Assembly: GCA_001247695.2 (NCBI GenBank)
Contig: LGRX02027081.1
Span: 1 to 64,000 of the forward strand
Length of the DNA: 64,000 bases
Origin: Cymbomonas tetramitiformis
Lineage: Eukaryota; Chlorophyta; Pyramimonadophyceae; Pyramimonadales; Pyramimonadaceae
Reading direction: 5' to 3'
Shown: positions 11,773 to 21,438 of the stretch, one piece after another
Numbering within the stretch: the first letter of the stretch is position 1
Layout: each line of letters opens with the position of its first letter
Position numbers and translations under genes: made by a program
The notes under the pieces: generated by a model
Database searches by the model: none
The model's input: only the letters and a program-made list of their open reading frames with translations
What the model was told of the DNA's origin: nothing

Positions 11773-12212
11773 CCTCCATGAAGACCGCGCCATCCCCAGG
11801 CCACCCCCTGGTGCCCTGGCCCCCACAGCCTCCATGAAGGCCGCGCCATCGCCAGGCCACCCCCTGGTGCCCTGGCCCCCACAGCCTCCATGAAGGCCGC
11901 GCCATCGCCAGGCCACCCCCTGGTGCCCTGGCCCCCACAGCCTCCATGAAGGCCGCGCCATCGCCAGGCCACCCCCTGGTGCCCTGGCCCCCACAGCCTC
12001 CATGAAGGCCGCGCCATCGCCAGGCCACCCCCTGGTGCCTTGGCCCCCACAGCCTCCATGAAGGCCGCGCGATCGCCAGGCCACCCCCTGGTACCCTGGC
12101 CCCCACAGCCTCCATGAAGGCCGCGCCATTAACAGGCCACCCCCTGGTGCCCTGGCCCCCACAGCCTCCATGAAGACCGCGCCATTACCAGGCCACCCCC
12201 TGGTTTGACCTG
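11773..12212. repeat. 56-bp minisatellite, eight copies
   Basis: Units start every 56 bp from 11773 (CCTCCATGAAGGCCGCGCCA ...) and differ by one or two bases. Because 56 is not a multiple of three and the unit has no stop on the minus strand, long minus-strand reading frames of the same peptides arise in all three phases. They are repeat artefacts, not genes. Confidence 0.95.
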
Positions 12213-13116
12213 CTATACTCATGTGTGGCAACCGTGTGTGACCAACCCCTCCAACAGCTCCGTGATCCAGTGAAGCTTATCTGTGTACAGCGTATCCTTT
12301 GGTACCATATAGCCACAGAAGAACGGCTGCACCATGTAGAAGCTCCCACGCCGGGGATCAAAGAATTCACAGTTCGGAACACTTATCCGGATTTTCCGGG
12401 GCAAGCAAACGGGGAATGGGACACCCTGAGCCTCACTGGGCCGCCTCTGCGACCGCACTGCCTGCGCACTGATGCTACGCCTCTGAAGCCGGTTCCCCTC
12501 TGCCCCGTAGGATGCCCGAGCCATCTCTCCTCAGCCAGGCCTACGCTCAGAACCACCACCGCGCTTCCTGCCTGCCCCAAAGCCTGGTAAAAGACGGAGG
12601 CATACGTTCCTGTCATGACAAGGCAAGTGCAGAATACCCGCATTCTGGTGCACTGCACAAACAAGAGGAAGGTCACTGCTGCTGCAGACAAAAGTCCTTA
12701 GCAACCGCCTTATACTGGAGCATCTCGATGCTCATATGCGTCACAAAAAAATTATTCAGGGTGAGATGAGCAACAACCAGCGGAGATCATCCGTGAGCTC
12801 TGGGTGGAAGGCTGTGGCCATGAGCTTGCCCTCACGTACTGCCACGATCACCTGGAAAGTCCAGACCAAGACAACCAAAATATTCCACCTTCAAAACCAT
12901 TGCCAAAAGCAAGTGCGGATCTGTCCTGGGCCCTGGTGCTGCAGCAACCCGTGTGTTGCTGCATCGCACCGACCTAGCACATCGCACCCTCAACCGCCAG
13001 CAAACCCACTTGTGTGAACATCCTGGAACATCCTTGAGGTAGTTGTGTATGTCCCCGCGTTCCTTCTAAAAGAACAGGCAGCTGCCGCCAGCCAGGTACA
13101 GGACAATAGAAAAGCG

Positions 13117-13236
13117 CTCGCCAGTGTGCTGTGCTTTATGCTATTGTACAACGACGCTCGCCAGTGTGCTGCCCTTTATGCTATTGTACAACGACGCTCG
13201 CCAGTATGCTGCCCTTTATGCTGTTACAATCCCGTT
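13117..13236. repeat. 40-bp tandem repeat, three copies
   Basis: The unit contains CGCTCGCCAGTGTGCTG, then CTTTATGCTATTGTACAACG. CTATTGTACA recurs at 13141 and 13181, and the third copy degenerates after 13220. Confidence 0.85.
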
Positions 13237-16200
13237 GAGTTCAGTCCTCATACACCGACACTTTGCCACTTTCGCTGTTCGCTTTCCCCTTCGGCACACA
13301 TCCCGGTTCGACTTGAAAGAGCACCCGCCCTGGCTGGGAGATACCTTATCCCTTCCGGTCGCGGCTTTCTGCTCGTCGGTCGTGGTGTACTCGGCCAATA
13401 CCTGTGTGCGCCCACAAAAGTAGCCCAATGTGAAGCTTGAAGTCTTCGTGAAAGCGTCAAGCCTATGTCCACACAGACGAAAGTAACGCCCATGTGTTGA
13501 GAGCAACTTCACTCTAATCGTTCAGGAATCCGGGGGTGTGCACTGACGTATCAAGAGCTTATGAGCTCCACTTCTGCAACTTGACCGGCTAGAGCTCGAG
13601 TAGAAAACTCTTGCCGGAATTCCGCTGAGAAAGGCAGGGTGCACATGAAGACCAGCTGAATCCACTCACAGTGTAGCCAACATCCGCGTGCCTCACACAA
13701 AATATCCCGAAAGTAGAATTTTTGCCACTTAAAACTATCGGAGTTCCAGTCACCCATATTGCTTTTATACCTTAACGGAGTCCTTTGCTGACAAAATCGC
13801 TGGAGCTCTGATGAACATCGCGCGAGTGGTTGCCGCTTCTCCACTTTGGCTGCCACAACCAACGCACGAAGCACAAATATTTCACAGCTCTAGAAGTCAA
13901 GTTCACAACACTTCTGATTAAAGGAGGGCTGTTGTTGCTTTGAAGCTAGTCGGCAATTTTCAAACTTAGTCTCGGCAGGTACGCTTCAGCCAACATATAC
14001 GACCCTCGTCCACAGTTTGGACTTCTAGGGATAAGAACAGAAGCGGTATTCGGAGGTTAGGCAACTCTCCTTGGCACTTCAGCCAGGGACATAAGCTTCC
14101 ACAAGGATCTTTGGCCGCAAAGGAGAGCAGGAGGTCGGTTCGAAGGTCAGAACAGTGCACCCCTTATGGATCCCGACTAGCCATGGAAACTTTGAAGAGA
14201 ACTGTTTCCCAAAGTGTAACTAAGGATCTGCGAGCAGTCAGATGGCAAGGCCACGACAGACATCCCAAGATCTTGGAAAATGGAACACTTGCTCTGCACA
14301 CCAATGTCATTCGAAAACCCGGTGAGATAGCAGAACTCGCTGTTCTAAAGATATGCGCCGTCCCTGCTTGCACGTTGACAGTGTGAGATATGGAGGCTAT
14401 CTCGGTTACCAAGCAGTGTGGGGCAGTATGGAGGGCACACCTATCGATGCCACCGAGGCACTTGTCAACTGGGAGTTCACACTCAAAGCTGTCGACCTGG
14501 CAAAGGTTGCGCGTCAGAATACCCTCTGCAGATATCCACGGCAGCTGGACCATTGACTAGGAGGTTGCTTTGAGGGAAGTTCCATGCGCGAGTGTCCAAC
14601 GCTGTAGGGTGGACAAGAAGTGGCAACAGTGGACCTTATCCACAGAACGATGTAGCGTAGCAGCAAAGATCTGGAGGGTTGAATTGTGCGTGATCACACT
14701 TAAAGAGTGATCTGATCTAATCTGTGCCAGACATCACAAGGACATGTCATAGAATCAACCTATTGGAGACTCGTCAACTGGAGCCCATGTCCTGTTATCC
14801 GGGACGACTTGTAGCGATTGTGCGTATGTTGCGTACATACCTGGCTGCCGAAAAAGTTTCGACTGACTTTGCAGTGGAGACCGCCTAGAAGTTGCTGCCC
14901 ACCTTCTTTTTGCCCTGTTTTCGTTGCAACACACGCATGGCAACAACTCACGAGTATCTGTGACACAACCGACCTTCAAGGTAGTCTAGGGGGAAATGCG
15001 AACGAGAAGTCAAGGTAACAACCATTGCGATGACTGTGTAATTTGGCAGTCACTCTGTGAGTGCCCAGCGACTTGAGCGACTCGGAAGCAAAATAAGAAT
15101 AAGCGGCCTACCTTCAGCCTCCTCAGCGAGGAAAATAAGACCGGCGCAAGTACCCCAGATGGGCCTGTCGCTTTTTGCAAATGCGCGGAGAGGTTCCAAC
15201 TGCAGAAGTTACATTCAAAAGAAAGAGGATGATCAGGTTAGGCAAACGTCTCGAAAGAGCAGTGGCTCGGGGGACAATGCTGAAGGAGGGGAAAGTGGAT
15301 GTGTGAAGGCAGACGACATACAGGTAACCGAATTATGTTCAGGTTCAAACAGAAAATGCCCAGTCATAACGTGAGCAGAGTGGATAAGGTACCAGTCCCC
15401 AGCGCTCTGCAACTAAAGCCATCGTTGTGCTCTCTCCGCCTGCCAACAACGTAACCTGAGTTGCATGTATACCACAGTCTTATGCATGTTCTATGCATAC
15501 GACATTATGAGCAGTGAAGTATTTTGGCGCACTCGCAAGAATAAAGAGTTCTGAAGACATCAGACACCAGTGAACTGTGCAGGTACCATCAGACTGCAAC
15601 TGATATACCTGGTATGATCAGTCCGTCACAACAATCCAGCTGTTCCTTCTTGCGAACCTGAAGTAGCAAATACCAAATCATGATTGTCAGATCTGCACAC
15701 GCAATATAGAGAACATCAGATTATCTACTTCAAGGTTGCGGAGTGCCGTACTTCAAACGCATCAGCCCCCGCTTTTTTCAGCGAGGTGATGTGCTCTCGG
15801 AAGCTGCCTTGCAGGGCAAGCACGCCAATTCGGGCTCCTGAATTTTCAACCATTTTTAGTTTAAAGGTATTCTCTTCACCAGTTTAACCAGCTGATAACT
15901 ACGCCGAATACAGCACAGATGGTTTCTTCAAGCAGGAAGATACATCCTCCTACGTATCCAGCGACGCGACGCGACGGGCAGGCATAGGCATGCGGTTGGG
16001 AAGAATGTAGAACCGGAAAATATTGAACATCCGTCCGTCTCCACCCTAGACCCTTTTGACCCTCGCCTGAGACCCTTATTATAAACGTCACAGTTCAGTC
16101 GGTCTCAGTCGAGTGGCGATGGCGATGGCGAGGGGGGGGTGTCACGGGTATGGAATCACCTTGTGACACAGTGTTATGCCGAAACCATATATATATATTT

Positions 16201-16563
16201 AACACATCACAGCATTTCATCTTAAATATCGAAAGTGTTATCAAAACTTCAAAAGACAGGGTTCCGGTCACTCGGTGACCTCTTCCGTCGAAGAGTCGCT
16301 GGCGATGATGGCGCTGCAGGCTGCTTGCGCTGGCGTGTGCTGTGGATGTGGCAACAAGTCGAAGGTCCAAGGTGTCGAACTGTCGAGGTGACAAGGTTGC
16401 TTGCAGCCGCCAGCGCCAGCACTACAAGAACACGTGGAGCAGTGGATTTCAAGCCCCCAGCCCCACGCCATCGCCAGACGTGAGACGAGAGTTCCTGAGA
16501 CGTTCGCGTTCCTGAGAGGTTCTAGGGGAAGGGTGCCAGAAGGTTTCAAACCATTTTTCTGGA
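13237..16563. other. Gene-poor region, nothing recognised
   Basis: No ORF here shows a known domain, biased composition or homology to other parts of the window. A GGCGAT run followed by a G-run lies at 16117-16140. Unrecognised exons of an intron-rich gene cannot be excluded by eye. Confidence 0.4.
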
Positions 16564-16964
16564 ACTAAATTTCATCGCAAAATCCATATTTAACCAATAC
16601 ATAAAGTAACTAACTTTCAAAAAAAATCTTAGAGGCGAATTTTGCAACATGACCCCCTATTTTTATTGGTTTATAGGATCCAAGAATGGTGAGTCAACGT
16701 GGTATAAAAAAAACCTCACGAAAAGTTATCACGTCATTTTCGAGAAAGAATTTTTATAAAATCAAATAGTGATAATTTTTAATTTAGTATATGCAAATGA
16801 TACATAAATTCTAAAAATAAATCTACGTGATAACTTTGCCTGAGGTTTTTTTAATACTACGTTGACTCACCATTCTTGGATCCTAGCCAATAAAAATAGG
16901 GGGACATGTTGCAAAATTCTGCGCTATAAATTTCAACAAGTGGCAGCTTTGCAATGAAATTTAA
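16564..16964. mobile_element. MITE of about 400 bp with long terminal inverted repeats
   Basis: The left block 16635-16735 (GAATTTTGCAACATG, then TTTTTATTGG, GGATCCAAGAATGGTGAGTC) is nearly the exact complement of 16826-16922. The extreme ends also pair (TAAATTTCATCGCAA against TTTGCAATGAAATTTA). The roughly 90-bp centre is AT-rich and has no ORF. The target duplication is not resolved (TA or TTA possible). Confidence 0.85.
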
Positions 16965-17220
16965 TTATGTTAACTATGGAAATTGTCATCAATACTTTTT
17001 ACTTCGTGAGATCATGGCACCCTACCCTTAAGCTTAAAGTTCTATAAATATCATGGAGAGACAGACTTCCACCCAGTGCTGTAGAAATCCGACGTGGCAC
17101 CGGGAGCTACTGGTAGCGATGCCCCTTAGCTACCGGCAGCCGATCGGATCAAATTCCATACTTAAGGAGCATATTTTCGTTTAAAGTGCCCCCTTAGCCA
17201 CTTGGCTACTGCCCGACGGT
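16965..17220. other. No gene seen
   Basis: Holds two related phrases, TAGCTACCGGCAGCCGATCG and CTTGGCTACTGCCCGACGG. The second recurs, reverse-complemented, next to the palindrome pair at 54.1 kb. Confidence 0.5.
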
Positions 17221-17450
17221 CCGGTCCTATGACAAGGACCGTAGTGAATTCGGGCTAGCAAGTGCGTCGTGTTTTAGATATACTTGATATAATTATGAGT
17301 GCTTGGGCATCATTTTTAGGTGTCAAAGAATTTATCTTGAACATGGTTTGGGCGGTATACTCCATTTGGGCATGTGGGGAGATGGTGGAACTAGTGGGGG
17401 TAGCATCGCTTGAAATTAATTAAAATGACCGGTCCTATCACAAGGACCGG
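17221..17450. repeat. Pair of CGGTCC palindromes flanking 187 bp
   Basis: Quasi-palindromes of the form CGGTCCTATSACAAGGACCG lie at 17221-17241 (S is G) and 17429-17450 (S is C). The same two variants occur as a close pair at 54054-54105, with flanking sequence shared in reverse orientation. They look like ends of a small element family. Confidence 0.7.
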
Positions 17451-18190
17451 AAAGGGCGGAGCTTCGTTCACTCATCAAATGGCTTTGGAATGCGTATAGC
17501 GCCCAAACCTAACATATTTGGGACCTGTTTATGATATATATCATGAGCGCTACCTTGGAAACCCATAATATGCCCACAAATATAGCTCACTAAGTCCACA
17601 CATAGAAGAAATATGAGAATTCCTGAAAATCGGTGATAAAAAACCCCGCACCTCTTTAACTTTGCCGATGCATACAAGTCATATCAGCCCGTCTTTCAGT
17701 TATGTAAAGCGTTCGAAAATTCATTATATATATCTGGAATAAGACTTTTACGTGCAGGATGAAAATTCAAGTATATCCTCACTCGTATTTGCATATCAAG
17801 GGCAGATTCCCTTCCTAGAAATAAGGTGCGAAATTTAGCAAAAAGATAGGGTTTCAACCCCAAACCCAAACTTCAAGGTGTATATATGAACCAATATGTA
17901 TCGAAAACGTGCACAATCTTTTGCGCATGATTGGATATTATGTTAGGGTTCAAATTGGTAGGTTGACAAGCTTGTCAGACGCCAAATTCGATTGGATAAA
18001 AATTATGAAAAGATAAGAGGTATTGTCGCAAACGCGTGCACATGATGGTACGAATACTGTCGGGTCCGAGCAATCTTAACACTCGCGGATAATCATAAGT
18101 TCGTCATTAACATTCACTGGTGTCGGTAACTGTCCGAGCAATCTCAACATAGTACAAGATCGTAGAGCTACACATTTTTTGAAATTCTGA
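17451..18190. other. AT-rich, no gene seen; 3' flank of the gypsy-type element before insertion
   Basis: Before the gag-only element inserted at CATTC (18191-18195), this sequence was contiguous with 36825 onward, that is, with the 3' end of the minus-strand gypsy-type polyprotein. Its 3' LTR might be expected here, but I find no matching copy upstream of its gag. TATATA stretches lie near 17540 and 17725. Confidence 0.45.
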
Positions 18191-18195
18191 CATTC

Positions 18196-18440
18196 TGCTG
18201 GACTTCGGGTTTAGGCTTAGTTATTATGGGCTCTGACTAGCCCCTAGCCTGACCCTGCTTCCGTATCGTGTCCGTGACATCCTAGCACTGTACTGTACAG
18301 TAGTACAGTACAGTAGTAGTACAGTCTTGCTTCACTGTCTGGGTTTCCGAGAGCATAAAGCCTCGGCCAGACACTGTTTATGGGATTATCAGTTTGATGC
18401 TCAGCGAGCTTAGCCGGACAGCGTATCTGTCTTCCTCGCA
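18196..18440 (+). repeat. Left LTR of the gag-only element
   Basis: Starts TG and ends CA. Near its middle is a microsatellite of overlapping GTAC palindromes (ACTGTACTGTACAGTAGTAC), then a short stem CCGAG ... CTCGG at 18347-18366. A related stem is found near the gag relic at 8.9 kb and may be a terminator or processing signal. Confidence 0.93.
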
Positions 18441-18877
18441 GGTTATGGCCCGCACCGGCTTTCCGGTGATTCTGATGATGGCGCAGCGCCTTGCTGTTGC
18501 CATGTTCGGCTAAGTAGGACGTAGGAGGGGTTGAGCGCCCACTTGGGTGGTGGTGTACCCTTCTCGCGGTATGGCCTTTTGACATGGCAGTGATGGCGGC
18601 ACGCGTTGTGCTCGCCTTCGCTGCGCAGGAGATCAGTTTGTGACGGATTGTTTTTATTTTACAGCAGCATCGTCGCAGCGAGAGTTGATCCGCATCGTGC
18701 GCCACTGGCCCTGGCGAGGACGCTCCACACGTTGTGAATTTTGGCCACTCTCATTCTTCCGCTCACGACCGGTATTTTTCAATCTGTTCTGCCGAGACTT
18801 CTACAGCGTATCTGGCCGCCGTGACGGTCCTTACTCCACCACCCTGCTTAGCTCGACCTTTCCCCTGTCTCTCTATC

Positions 18878-21058
18878 ATGGTTACCACAGCGAATAGAAT
18901 GACGCGGTCACGCGTCCGTAGATTAGAAACGATTTTTGATGACGTGGGTGCACAGCACGCTGCGACACCGCACACGCCGCAGCTGCCAGCTCCGACCACC
19001 GCAGCTGCGAAAGAGGTTCTTGAGAAATGTCAGCGGCTTGCTCGGGAAAATTTTGACAGAAAGGTTGCGAAAACCGTTGCCACTAAAATTCTTGGAGACA
19101 AGTCTGGGCGCTTCGCTGGGACCGAGACAGATGCAGTCGACATTTTTTCACAGGTCATGCATGAGCTACGCACGCAGTTTCTGCTGCAGTCACAGGCATT
19201 TGCTCCCCTGTTTGACTTGACCGACATGGCTGTTGAGGCTCGGCATGAGGCCAATGAGTTGCTGCTTTCGGCTCTGACGTTTCTGGCTCGCCCTGGCTCG
19301 CCTGCTCGTGACTGGCTTGAGGCCTCTGGGTCTGACGTTCCTGGAGATGGCAAGCGTGCTGCCCTTGAGGTGGTACGCATGCTCCAGGAACGCTCAGAGC
19401 CCTTTGACTCTTTTGAGTCGCTGCTGGCGGTTCGCATCCCCAGCAGCGGAGATCCTGACCGTGAGTTCAATGGCCTGTTGCGGGACGTTCAGCGTTCCCA
19501 CAACTTGCCAGAGGACGCGGTGAAGCGGCAGTTTCTCAAGGCTCTCGGCAACTCGGCACTGTATCGTGAGTTGGCTAATTCTCTGGCTCGGGCTGACCAG
19601 CGGCAGGGAGTGTCTCTTCTGACTATCCAGGCTCGTGTGCGGGAGCAGTTCCGCCACGGCCTGAAGGTCTCTGGCACCCCTGTTTCTGCTTTGTCTTTCG
19701 GCGATGGCGCGTCTGACCTGACTGCGGCGTTGTCCAGTCTGCAGAGGCAGCTGGAGCGCATGCAACAACAGGACATTCGTGACCTGAAGCGGCAGAAGCG
19801 GGAAGGGGCACCGCCTGCGGGCAAGCACCTTACCCGCTCTGCTGCTAAGCATCATCGTGCTGGTGTTAAGCCACTTGGCACCGCTCCTCCTGTCTCGTTT
19901 GACAAGAAGAGCGGTGCCTTCGTGCCTCACTGCAGAAATGCGGAGTGTGCACAAAGTGGTTTGAAACACTGGCATGCTGAATGCCCCAACGGCGGTCCTC
20001 AGTCTGCCCATTACTGTGGTGCAGTTGAGAACTATGAGACTGACTGCCTGGCTGTTCGTTTCCAGCGTTTCTGTGACGCTGGGGATGAACATGCCTTCGA
20101 GTCGCTCTACACGATGGAGGGTCGCCCAGAGGTGGTCGAGCTGTCGGCACATTCTTTTGTGCCGGCTGAGCCCACATCTCTGCGGCACTTTCAGGATGCG
20201 GCGGCTTCCGCTCAGGATGCGGCAGCTGACGAGGACGGCATGGCTCAGTTTGGTCTGGCCACGTTCCACTCGGGTGCACGGGGCTCGATTCCGCCACCGC
20301 CTGCGGTTCGGCATCCCTCTGCACTCGTGGCTGGTGGTGTGCCTGCGGCTCATGACCCGCCGGCGGTTGTCCCCGGCTCTCTCGGCTTGCCTGGCTCTGT
20401 CCCGTCGCTCCAGCTTGGCGACTCTGCACCGGCTCCGCTGTTTGCTGGCATGAGGATTGAGGCTTCTGACATTGGCTCTGAGGTCTCTGACAATGACCAA
20501 GGCTCTGACAATGACTCTGACGGCGGGCAGCAGGTGGCTTTTGGCTCCTTCGGCACTCTTGAGCATGGCTCTGACGGGGGAGCATCGCCAGCGACCGGTG
20601 GCAGTCTGACTCCGATGTACCGTCCCCGGACTCCGCCGAGCTTTCTCCGGTGTGCATTAATGGCTTCCGTGCTTTGTTGCTCCTTGATGGCCAGTGCTAC
20701 GGCGTCTCTGGTTGCCGTGGGCGGTGGTGACAGGGGCCTGGTTGAGCCCGGAGCCACCGCCCGTCGGTCTACTGGAGATCTCTTTGCTTCGGGTCCACCA
20801 CTTGGTGCTGCAGGCATCCGTGATTGGCCGCCAGATGATGGAGTTCTTCTGTGCTCTTCTTCAATGCTCGAACCGCCGTGGTATTCTGCTTGTTTGCAGT
20901 CTTCTGTTACCTTGCTTTCAGCTACGGATCCACCTTACCCACTTGGGTCTGGTGGTGCTCAATCTGTGACAGACAACTTACAATTCACTTCAGGATTCTT
21001 ATTTACTTTGCATCCGACCGCTGAACTCAGCCCCGCTGACCAGCCTCAAAGTGGCTGA
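18878..21058 (+). CDS. Gag-like protein with a CCHC-type zinc motif
   Basis: A 726-residue ORF. ATG 18878 (MVTTANRMTRSRVRRLETIFDD) is chosen over the upstream in-frame ATG at 18734 because the related gag at 55 kb begins at the equivalent MVASTRATSSMANRRRALSTIF. The N-terminal half is an alpha-helical capsid-like region with LQRQLERMQQQDIRDLKRQ, a short coiled coil, near residue 285. A Cys/His motif (PHCRNAEC ... LKHWHAECPNGG) near residues 348-372 resembles a gag zinc knuckle with altered spacing. The C-terminal third is Ser/Pro/acidic with repeated GSDND-type runs, then a short hydrophobic stretch (RCALMASVLCCSLMASATAS). It is the only protein of its element, expected to package the element RNA. 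It ends with TGA just before the right LTR. Relatives in this window are both broken. Confidence 0.85.
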   Translation: MVTTANRMTRSRVRRLETIFDDVGAQHAATPHTPQLPAPTTAAAKEVLEKCQRLARENFDRKVAKTVATKILGDKSGRFAGTETDAVDIFSQVMHELRTQFLLQSQAFAPLFDLTDMAVEARHEANELLLSALTFLARPGSPARDWLEASGSDVPGDGKRAALEVVRMLQERSEPFDSFESLLAVRIPSSGDPDREFNGLLRDVQRSHNLPEDAVKRQFLKALGNSALYRELANSLARADQRQGVSLLTIQARVREQFRHGLKVSGTPVSALSFGDGASDLTAALSSLQRQLERMQQQDIRDLKRQKREGAPPAGKHLTRSAAKHHRAGVKPLGTAPPVSFDKKSGAFVPHCRNAECAQSGLKHWHAECPNGGPQSAHYCGAVENYETDCLAVRFQRFCDAGDEHAFESLYTMEGRPEVVELSAHSFVPAEPTSLRHFQDAAASAQDAAADEDGMAQFGLATFHSGARGSIPPPPAVRHPSALVAGGVPAAHDPPAVVPGSLGLPGSVPSLQLGDSAPAPLFAGMRIEASDIGSEVSDNDQGSDNDSDGGQQVAFGSFGTLEHGSDGGASPATGGSLTPMYRPRTPPSFLRCALMASVLCCSLMASATASLVAVGGGDRGLVEPGATARRSTGDLFASGPPLGAAGIRDWPPDDGVLLCSSSMLEPPWYSACLQSSVTLLSATDPPYPLGSGGAQSVTDNLQFTSGFLFTLHPTAELSPADQPQSG

Positions 21059-21244
21059 GTTTCTTAGCATTTATCCTGGCAGCTTGATTAGCTTTGGCCC
21101 AGTAGTGGGATGATCGGGTCAAGACCCCGGCACCCACCTAGAAGTGATCGGTTTCCACCGAAGTGAATGTTAGGTGTTTGTTTATTATCTCGTGGCTGTA
21201 TATCCTGTACCTGCTTTGCTAGGTAGTCACACCCACGGGTGGTG
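21059..21244 (+). other. 3' untranslated internal region
   Basis: Non-coding stretch between the gag stop and the right LTR. It ends in an inverted repeat, CACACCCACGGGTGGTGTG, in place of an obvious polypurine tract. Confidence 0.6.
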
Positions 21245-21346
21245 TGCTGGACTTCGGGTTTAGGCTTAGTTATTATGGGCTCTGACTAGCCCCTAGCCTG
21301 ACCCTGCTTCCGTATCGTGTCCGTGACATCCTAGCACTGTACTGTA
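21245..21346 (+). repeat. Right LTR, first part
   Basis: Identical to the first 102 bp of the left LTR. It is interrupted by the LINE inside the GTAC microsatellite. The last 11 bases, ACTGTACTGTA (21336-21346), are the LINE target duplication. Confidence 0.93.
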
Positions 21347-21381
21347 AAAAAAAGAAAAGAAAAAGAAAAAGAAAAAGAGAC
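21347..21381 (-). repeat. T-rich (CTTTTT)n 3' tail of the LINE
   Basis: On the element's sense strand the 3' end is CTTTTT repeats followed by TTTTCTTTTTTTT, directly abutting the target duplication. It is pyrimidine-rich rather than poly(A). Confidence 0.85.
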
Positions 21382-21438
21382 ACCCTTGGACGGGGTGTGG
21401 GGCTTTGTGAGTCCCCTTGACTCCTTCTTCTTTGTCCC

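Larger units (their letters stand above)
10540..12600. repeat. Dispersed repeats of about 270 bp, at least three copies
   Basis: Copies at about 10545-10810, 10811-11090 and 12275-12590 share GTGGCNTATCCTTGGAC, TTTGGCACCA.GTAGCCACAG, CCGGGGATCAA..ATTCAG and GCCTCTGAAGCCGGTTC. A partial copy lies at about 11260-11450. The order is the same in each. Translations are not conserved between copies, so this is non-coding satellite-like DNA. Confidence 0.75.

Noticed and set aside
11540..12231. Minus-strand ORFs of 113-191 codons with a repeated MEAVGARAPGG peptide.
   Set aside because: They arise because a 56-bp minisatellite without stops is read in all three phases.
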